A stretch of 10,127 bases of DNA from assembly GCA_026785875.1 (NCBI GenBank), contig JAJAZF010000096.1, forward strand, positions 1 to 10,127, read 5' to 3'. The DNA is from Chamaesiphon sp. (GTDB lineage Bacteria > Cyanobacteriota > Cyanobacteriia > Cyanobacteriales > Chamaesiphonaceae). Positions within the stretch are counted from its first letter, which is position 1, and the number at the start of each line of letters is the position of its first letter. The translations under genes were made by a program, and so were the position numbers. Positions 6,469-10,127 of this stretch are shown here, one piece after another. Under the pieces are notes generated by a model. That model was not told the DNA's origin. It did no database searches and worked only from the letters and a program-made list of their open reading frames with translations.

Positions 6469-6487
6469 AATAATAATTAGCATTATG
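6469..6487 (-). promoter_or_regulatory. Fur-box-like operator
   Basis: The minus strand reads CATAATGCTAATTATTATT. Aligned with the classical 19-bp Fur consensus GATAATGATAATCATTATC it matches at 15 of 19 positions, differing only at 1, 8, 13 and 19. It covers the -35 region of the TATAAT promoter of the oxidase gene. Iron-loaded Fur binding here would block RNA polymerase. AT-rich promoters can resemble Fur boxes by chance, but the location before an iron-uptake cluster supports it. Confidence 0.65.
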
Positions 6488-6651
6488 TCTGAGGATTTTG
6501 TTGGTGTAATCCGACTACGCTGCTTTCAAGTAGCCTCGGAGCGGGATCATCGCGCATCGTCTTTGCGTTTTCCTGTTCCCTCTATATCTAACGGTCGAGA
6601 CTAATTACCAAAAAATTAGCGTAAACTACCAGAAGTGAGTGATTGTATCCA

Positions 6652-7128
6652 TTGAGAATTTATTTCTACAAAGTTAGTGCGCCTTATGGTTGCTTTTCTA
6701 ACTTTTCGCCACACTCGATCGAGTTGGCGGGCAAAAGTTGGGCAACTGTCGAACACTATTATCAGGCGCACAAGTTTCAGGGCACAGAATTTGAGTATTT
6801 GATGCCGGAAATTCAAGCCGCAGCAACTCCAGAACTTGCGGCAAAAATTGGGCGTGACTGCAAGCATCAACCCCGCCCAGATTGGGATCTAGCCAAGTGC
6901 GATCTGATGTATCGTGCTGTCTGGCAAAAATTTAGTCACCATTTGGATATTCAGCAGATTTTACTCGATACACTGGATCTAGAAATCGTTGAGGATTCGC
7001 CTGTAGACCACTTCTGGGGCTGTGGAATCGATCGAAATGGTGCCAACCATCTCGGACGCATCTTAATGCTGGTCAGGGACGATCTCCATCGCGATTCGGT
7101 AGAGCCGACGTTACCATTTCGAGCATAA
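6652..7128 (+). CDS. NADAR-family (YbiA-like) N-glycosidase
   Basis: About 158-161 aa, the usual size for a stand-alone NADAR domain. Conserved blocks are IYFYKVSAPYGCFSNFSPH at the N terminus, ATVEHYYQAHKF (around 34-45 counting from the upstream TTG), DWDLAKCDLMYRAVWQKF (80-97) and HFWGCGIDRNGANHLGRILM (123-142), which together line the nucleotide pocket. E. coli YbiA cleaves the N-glycosidic bond of reactive early riboflavin intermediates, limiting metabolite damage; other NADAR proteins remove ADP-ribose from guanine in DNA. There is no ATG before residue 54, and an in-frame TGA at 6640 closes the frame. The start must therefore be TTG, at 6652 (best fit to family N termini) or 6643. No DarT-like toxin adjoins it, so a housekeeping role is more likely. 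Confidence 0.9.
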   Translation: MRIYFYKVSAPYGCFSNFSPHSIELAGKSWATVEHYYQAHKFQGTEFEYLMPEIQAAATPELAAKIGRDCKHQPRPDWDLAKCDLMYRAVWQKFSHHLDIQQILLDTLDLEIVEDSPVDHFWGCGIDRNGANHLGRILMLVRDDLHRDSVEPTLPFRA

Positions 7129-7164
7129 TTTAGAATCGATCGATGTGGAGATGCCGGAAAATTT

Positions 7165-7198
7165 AGGGTAGGGGTAAGTGATGACTTACCCCTACCCT
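7165..7198. terminator. Perfect 15-bp hairpin between convergent genes
   Basis: AGGGTAGGGGTAAGT (7165-7179) pairs perfectly with ACTTACCCCTACCCT (7184-7198) around GATG. It lies 37 bases after the NADAR stop and 28 bases after the PRC-barrel stop on the other strand. Neither side has a real T-run (minus side AAATTTTCC). It probably ends or protects both messages, or is a dispersed palindromic repeat serving that role. Confidence 0.6.
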
Positions 7199-7225
7199 GA
7201 CTTTGGAGATCTGTCGATCGGGTCG

Positions 7226-8728
7226 TTAGAGCGCAGAGTTGCCCGTTCCGGGTGCTCGTAGCTCATCTAGTGACAGATGTGGTATTTCAGTATATACCGA
7301 GTCTAGTAAGACATCGAGAATACCTGCCGATCGAGCATTATCGATCGCTTTGTGGCTAATTAATTCGCCCACATTCAAAATCACCTCATCCTGACGATCG
7401 AGAATAACTCTAGTCGTTGGACGACCTAACGCTCCCTTAATCCGCTTTTCTTCTAGTGCTTGTGCGCTCCGTCCCTGTAAATCGCTAGCGGTTTCTTTTA
7501 CCCGATCCCAGATATTGGCAGCACCTTCTTGGAGGCGTTCGCTAGTAGCCGCCGTTGTGGTTTGGAGTCGATCTCCTGTAGCTGTAGCTAGAGTGCCCGC
7601 CTGAGACTGTGCTGCACCTGAAGGAGACAAGCCCACTGCCTCGAGCAAGGCGGACTCCTGACGAGTTGCCTTAGCACGAGCGATCGCCTGAGCGGTGATG
7701 ATTTGCCCTTGTGCGGCGATGATATAGCCTTCTGGCGTATAAATCGCTCTTTGTGCCCGTCTGCCTTGAGCTTGCTCGATTGTCAAGCCAGCAATAGTAG
7801 TATCGAACCGATCCCTCAACGGATCGGTCAAACTTCCACCAGCCGCACGATACAGTTCGTCAAGTACTTCCAGACGTTCTGCCGCATCGGCGACTCTAGT
7901 CGTAATCGTTTCCCCTGCTAGCACTAAACGATCGCCACTAGGGAGATTGACTGTTTGCTGTGCGACCTTATTGACAACAAAGGCTTTCTGAGCTGCTCGA
8001 TCGACGATTGTGTCTGTCACTCTGGTAGTAGCAGCTCGTCCGGCTGCCTGCATCTTTTCGCCAGCGACTTGTGCAGTCTCCTGCATTTTATCACCAGCGA
8101 TCTGGGCAGTCTCCTGCATTTTATCACCAGCCACTTGTGCAGTTGCCTGGATTTTTGCACCAGCGATCTGGGCAGTCGCCTGGATCTTTTCGTTAGCATT
8201 TTGGATCGCAGCTTTTAAGCCGCCGACTTGTTCTTCCATCAAGCCAACTGTTTCTACAGGTACAAACGCCACATCCTCACCAATTTTCAAAGCTTGGGGA
8301 GCAGGTACGAACGATCGACCCGAATAAGCGTCAGCAAACATGCCTCCCGAAGCTTCGTAACCTTCGACAATACCTGTCTTTTCATCAAAATAGAGATCGA
8401 TTAATTTACCTAGATCGCGACCATCTGTAGTCATGATTCGGGTACCGTTGAGAATATTGTCATTCTCCAAAATCCGATGAATATTAGCGTAATCGTTAGA
8501 AGGAGCGATCGCCTCGCGAGAAGGTACAATCACTGCATCAACACCGATTGCATTGACCAAATACAGTGGCAATACTTTAGCACTGCTAAACCAGCCGCTT
8601 TCATCAATCAGGAATCCTAACAAGCAATTTTCATTTTGGTCGAAGATCAGATCTTTAATCGTTGCAATTTTTTCGCCTGAGTTATATGAGACAACAGGCT
8701 TACCAATGATATCTTTTCCTTTACGCAC
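7226..8728 (-). CDS. PRC-barrel protein with 11-residue repeats and a triplicated 40-residue module
   Basis: 500 aa, GTG start fixed by AAGGAAG nine bases upstream. Two PRC-barrel-like domains occupy about 4-70 (GKPVVSYNSGEKIATIKDLI) and 92-164 (NGTRIMTTDGRDLGKLIDLYF). Residues 181-235 are five 11-residue repeats of the form KxQxTAQxAGx, an amphipathic LEA/apolipoprotein-like helix. The remainder holds three gapless 40-residue modules (258-297, 327-366, 440-479) sharing a hydrophobic pair, an invariant Gly at position 15, [IE]xIT/S and a closing helix LLxAV. Between the second and third is another LEA-like stretch (383-428, DRLQTTTAATSERLQEG). No signal peptide or membrane segment, so cytoplasmic or thylakoid-surface. 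PRC barrels bind other proteins or membranes; function unknown. A neighbouring CsbD gene suggests stress physiology (inference). Confidence 0.9.
   Translation of the reverse strand: MRKGKDIIGKPVVSYNSGEKIATIKDLIFDQNENCLLGFLIDESGWFSSAKVLPLYLVNAIGVDAVIVPSREAIAPSNDYANIHRILENDNILNGTRIMTTDGRDLGKLIDLYFDEKTGIVEGYEASGGMFADAYSGRSFVPAPQALKIGEDVAFVPVETVGLMEEQVGGLKAAIQNANEKIQATAQIAGAKIQATAQVAGDKMQETAQIAGDKMQETAQVAGEKMQAAGRAATTRVTDTIVDRAAQKAFVVNKVAQQTVNLPSGDRLVLAGETITTRVADAAERLEVLDELYRAAGGSLTDPLRDRFDTTIAGLTIEQAQGRRAQRAIYTPEGYIIAAQGQIITAQAIARAKATRQESALLEAVGLSPSGAAQSQAGTLATATGDRLQTTTAATSERLQEGAANIWDRVKETASDLQGRSAQALEEKRIKGALGRPTTRVILDRQDEVILNVGELISHKAIDNARSAGILDVLLDSVYTEIPHLSLDELRAPGTGNSAL
8024..8188 (-). 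repeat. Five in-frame 33-bp tandem repeats
   Basis: 165 bp coding for KIQATAQIAGA, KIQATAQVAGD, KMQETAQIAGD, KMQETAQVAGE and the diverged KMQAAGRAATT. Adjacent copies are almost identical in DNA: on the plus strand CTCCTGCATTTTATCACCAG occurs twice, 33 bp apart. They are therefore recent duplications that can expand or contract without changing frame. Confidence 0.9.
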
Positions 8729-8737
8729 GATCGTTAT

Positions 8738-8744
8738 CTTCCTT
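8738..8744 (-). promoter_or_regulatory. Ribosome-binding site for the PRC-barrel gene
   Basis: AAGGAAG on the minus strand, nine bases before the GTG at 8728. It supports this non-ATG start, which also gives a complete first PRC barrel. Confidence 0.7.
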
Positions 8745-8797
8745 GAATGTAGACATTGGATAATTTGGATATAACGATGAATTGGTATATAGAATAC

Positions 8798-8992
8798 TTA
8801 ACGTTGCGGTGGATACTGAATCGGGTCTGACAATCTTCTAGGCTGACTAGTAGTCATATGATCGTAACCAAAGCCTGAGACCAGATTTATATCACCTGAA
8901 TATTCCAGTACACCGACACCGACGATCGCCACCAACAAGGCAATTCCAAGATATCCAGGAGCTTTTGAGGGTCTACCAATTAGTCGTGGCAT
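8798..8992 (-). CDS. Small single-pass membrane protein of unknown function
   Basis: 64 aa from ATG at 8992. A basic N terminus (MPRLIGRPSKAPG) leads into one hydrophobic helix at about 13-30 (GYLGIALLVAIVGVGVLEYS), then a short polar tail with HMTTSQPRRLSDPIQYPPQR. The positive N side and uncharged helix suggest insertion with the N terminus inside the cell. It precedes the PRC-barrel gene by 69 bp on the same strand and may share its message, although AT-rich TATATA sequence in that gap could be a separate promoter. There is no clear Shine-Dalgarno. I do not recognise the family; the well-formed helix and clean start argue that it is real. Confidence 0.6.
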   Translation of the reverse strand: MPRLIGRPSKAPGYLGIALLVAIVGVGVLEYSGDINLVSGFGYDHMTTSQPRRLSDPIQYPPQR

Positions 8993-9084
8993 AAAATTTA
9001 GGAGAAATTTTGATAAGAACTGATACTCTTAATGTTATCAATTCAATCGTGAATTAATAATCGGTCGATTGGTATAAAAAAAGT

Positions 9085-9109
9085 TACCTACTTGGTGCCT
9101 GATTAGGTA
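9085..9109 (-). terminator. Weak hairpin followed by T7 on the minus strand
   Basis: On the minus strand TACCTA (9109-9104) pairs with TAGGTA (9090-9085) around 13 bases and is followed by AC and seven T's (9082-9076). The stem is short and the loop long, so it is marginal. The T-run placed just after it on this strand makes it worth recording. Confidence 0.35.
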
Positions 9110-9132
9110 GATTTACCACACATTTACCTCTC

Positions 9133-9161
9133 TCCAAAGGCTTCTTCAAGAAGCCTTTGGA
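9133..9161. repeat. Perfect 14-bp inverted repeat
   Basis: Arms 9133-9146 and 9148-9161 (TCCAAAGGCTTCTT and its complement) are perfectly complementary around a single base; a real stem would be about 12 bp with a 5-base loop. No T-run follows on either strand. It lies in the 301-bp gap 8993-9293, which otherwise holds the CsbD terminator, the T7 hairpin and AT-rich sequence, and no gene I can support. Confidence 0.7.
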
Positions 9162-9215
9162 TCTGTCATAACCGATGTGGCGATCGCCTCCATTAATTAG
9201 GTGTTCCGAGTTAGG

Positions 9216-9247
9216 CAAAAAAAACTTAGGCAGTAACTGCCTAAGTT
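9216..9247 (-). terminator. Intrinsic terminator of the CsbD gene
   Basis: On the minus strand AACTTAGGCAGT and ACTGCCTAAGTT (9247-9236 and 9234-9223) form a perfect 12-bp inverted repeat. The second arm runs directly into a stretch of eight T's (9224-9217). This is the best canonical rho-independent terminator in the second half of the window and lies 46 bases after the CsbD stop codon. Confidence 0.88.
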
Positions 9248-9293
9248 CCCATTTATGAAAATACCAACTGTTCATTCAGATCGACTAGCTCAA

Positions 9294-9533
9294 CTATTTA
9301 TTAAGCTCATTCTTGGCATTTTCGATTCCATCACGCATCTTGTCGCCTACTTTATTAGCTACGTCAGCAACTTTATCTTTAGCATCTTCGATGCCTTCAC
9401 TGACTTTTGCTCCAGCTTGTTTAGCCTTACCTGCGGCTTCATCTTGGGAACTACCAGTCACTTTACCCACAACTTCTTGACCTTTGCCTTCAGCCTTTTG
9501 GGCTGCTGCTTTCGCGCGATCTTCGATACTCAT
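9294..9533 (-). CDS. CsbD-family general stress protein
   Basis: 79 aa, highly charged, Ala/Lys/Glu/Gly-rich, without hydrophobic core or signal. The N-terminal half MSIEDRAKAAAQKAEGKGQE followed by VVGKVTGSSQDEAAGKAKQA is the CsbD signature. The C-terminal half (EGIEDAKDKVADVANKVGDK) continues as a LEA-like amphipathic helix with 11-residue-like spacing. CsbD proteins are small stress-induced proteins, sigma-B controlled in Bacillus, with no established biochemical function. The start ATG at 9533 has GGAGAA four bases upstream. The gene has its own terminator and is flanked by other stress-like small genes on the same strand. Confidence 0.93.
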   Translation of the reverse strand: MSIEDRAKAAAQKAEGKGQEVVGKVTGSSQDEAAGKAKQAGAKVSEGIEDAKDKVADVANKVGDKMRDGIENAKNELNK

Positions 9534-9537
9534 GATA

Positions 9538-9543
9538 TTCTCC
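9538..9543 (-). promoter_or_regulatory. Ribosome-binding site of the CsbD gene
   Basis: The minus strand reads CGGAGAATATCATG, with GGAGAA four bases before ATG. The same layout (CTGAGAATACTATG) precedes the ATG at 9995 of the next gene upstream, which supports both start choices. Confidence 0.7.
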
Positions 9544-9688
9544 GTTAAGGGGTTTTTATTTGAACTGTTCTTACAATACAGCCGTTTATCGATATTTCTC
9601 TCTACTCAAAGATATACTCATCGGTGTGTAGATCGGCGCGCTCGATCGGTCGATCGACTGTCCACCCATATGCCAATAGATAGAGAAT

Positions 9689-9733
9689 ATTTTGTCGCTC
9701 GATCGGCTGTGATAAACGATCGAGCGACAAAAT
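9689..9733 (-). terminator. 17-bp hairpin at the stop codon of the 86-aa gene
   Basis: Arms 9689-9705 and 9717-9733 pair perfectly over 17 bp around an 11-base loop, with the core TCGCTCGATCG. It begins one base after the TAA of the 86-aa gene (9735-9737). On the minus strand the 3' arm ends CAAAAT followed by ATTCTC, so a U-tract is missing. It is probably a transcript-end or stabilising stem and may be related to intergenic CGATCG-rich palindromes. Confidence 0.6.
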
Positions 9734-9734
9734 T

Positions 9735-9995
9735 TTAGGTTTCGGTAACTTTGTCAGCAGTAGAGCGATCGGGTACAATCCGATGAGCTTCTTCGATATT
9801 TTCATCTTTCATCACCAAGCAAGCCTCAGCCAGAGTCTGAGGTTTTCCCTTGGTTGCGGTGGTCACAATTCGTTGAGCCTCACTTTCATTTTGCTCTTTC
9901 ATCGCTGACAAAGCTTCAGTAAAAGTTTGAGATTTTTCCGTAGATTCAATTGCTACGGCTGGAGTTTTGTCTGGAGTAATATTTGTACTATCCAT
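9735..9995 (-). CDS. 86-aa protein with a duplicated 22-residue motif
   Basis: The ATG at 9995 with GAGAA four bases upstream is preferred; a GTG at 10019 in the same frame would add eight residues. The first 22 residues are Thr/Pro-rich. Then QTFTEALSAMKEQNESEAQR (from 23) and QTLAEACLVMKDENIEEAHR (from 53), each followed by IV, form two 22-residue copies with 12 identities, 30 residues apart. Each copy is probably one amphipathic helix or helical hairpin. No signal, membrane helix or known motif; acidic and soluble. I do not recognise the family. Its leader resembles that of the CsbD gene next to it, suggesting shared translation behaviour and perhaps shared conditions. Confidence 0.72.
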   Translation of the reverse strand: MDSTNITPDKTPAVAIESTEKSQTFTEALSAMKEQNESEAQRIVTTATKGKPQTLAEACLVMKDENIEEAHRIVPDRSTADKVTET

Positions 9996-10006
9996 AGTAT
10001 TCTCAG

Positions 10007-10021
10007 GTGTGTAATGCACAC
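10007..10021. promoter_or_regulatory. Small inverted repeat in the leader of the 86-aa gene
   Basis: GTGTG (10007-10011) and CACAC (10017-10021) flank five bases, 11 bases upstream of the ATG at 9995. It could form a short stem close to the ribosome site or be an operator. It contains the alternative GTG start, another reason to prefer the ATG. Confidence 0.35.
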
Positions 10022-10037
10022 AACTAAACGAACTAAT

Positions 10038-10043
10038 ACTATA
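10038..10043 (-). promoter_or_regulatory. Putative -10 element of the 86-aa gene
   Basis: The minus strand reads TATAGT, five of six matches to TATAAT. Transcription would start near 10031, giving a leader of about 36 nt containing the inverted repeat. No good -35 is visible (GAGTTG at 16-bp spacing is the nearest candidate). Confidence 0.4.
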
Positions 10044-10097
10044 CGATCGATCTCTAGCTCAACTCTCTATCTAATTATATATTTTACGACATTAAGA

Positions 10098-10121
10098 TGG
10101 GAGTGAAGATCTCACTTCCCA
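10098..10121. repeat. Imperfect hairpin near the right edge
   Basis: TGGGAGTGA (10098-10106) faces TCACTTCCCA (10112-10121) with a single bulged base and loop AGATC. It may end a gene lying beyond the window, or be another dispersed palindrome. No T-run is visible. Confidence 0.45.
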
Positions 10122-10127
10122 CTTCCA

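Noticed and set aside
6488..6640. A gene or element in the gap before the NADAR gene
   Set aside because: No frame of useful length, no strong palindrome (only a 6-bp CTAATT/AATTAG pair), and no repeat shared with the rest of the window.
6652..7128. DarT-NADAR toxin-antitoxin pair
   Set aside because: No DarT-like or other toxin-sized frame lies on either side; the flanking genes are the iron cluster and the PRC-barrel gene.
7703..8327. Several plus-strand frames opposite the PRC-barrel gene, rich in Cys and Ser
   Set aside because: They are antisense images of the 33-bp repeat array and LEA-like coding region; the apparent repeats come from the real gene.
9010..9041. Operator upstream of the 64-aa gene (TTGATAA ... 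TTATCAA, 18 bases apart)
   Set aside because: Seven-base arms in AT-rich DNA are expected by chance; no promoter position could be fixed nearby to give it meaning.
9084..9275. 63-aa minus-strand frame
   Set aside because: It runs straight through the CsbD terminator stem and T-run and through two inverted repeats; no start signal and no recognisable protein features.
9602..9805. 67-aa minus-strand frame overlapping the 86-aa gene
   Set aside because: It spans the 17-bp hairpin and shadows the 3' part of the 86-aa gene in another frame; the sequence has no family features.

Overview
The window looks like a cyanobacterial chromosome segment. The palindrome GCGATCGC (the HIP1 octamer typical of many cyanobacteria) occurs at 686, 3411, 7680, 8505 and 9180, and CGATCG/GATCGATC is scattered everywhere. 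There is also a heptanucleotide tandem repeat of the cyanobacterial STRR kind, and several proteins (the 171-aa lipoprotein, the 295-aa protein, the PRC-barrel protein) read as cyanobacterial families. I cannot name the species.

Layout. 1-107: the 3' end of a plus-strand gene, possibly MarR-like, overlapping tail-to-tail with hisA (minus, histidine biosynthesis). 898-1075: a divergent promoter region. 1076-2515: a plus-strand pair, a small lipoprotein gene and a gene of unknown function 36 bp behind it. 2516-2895: a gene-free, repeat-rich stretch with an STRR array, a 7-bp hairpin and a 20-bp hairpin family. 2896-3001: tRNA-Cys(GCA) and a terminator that fits both strands.

3113-6487 (minus) is the most coherent system: a Fur-box-like promoter, a Tat-exported two-domain multicopper oxidase, a lipoprotein joining a helix-hairpin-helix (ComEA-like) module to an EfeO/imelysin-like HxxE region, and an FTR1-type iron permease. 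Together they read as an iron-starvation-induced ferroxidase/permease uptake route. It is the counterpart of yeast Fet3-Ftr1 and bacterial EfeUOB, with an unusual lipoprotein partner.

6652-7128 (plus): a stand-alone NADAR/YbiA-family gene, facing the next block across a perfect 15-bp hairpin. 7226-10019 (minus): an apparent stress or envelope block of four genes: a 500-aa PRC-barrel protein with five 11-residue repeats and three gapless 40-residue modules, a 64-aa single-pass membrane protein, a CsbD-family stress protein with its own intrinsic terminator, and an 86-aa protein built from two copies of a 22-residue motif. The last two share a near-identical ribosome-binding leader. Spacers between them are rich in hairpins, so they are probably separate transcripts rather than one operon.
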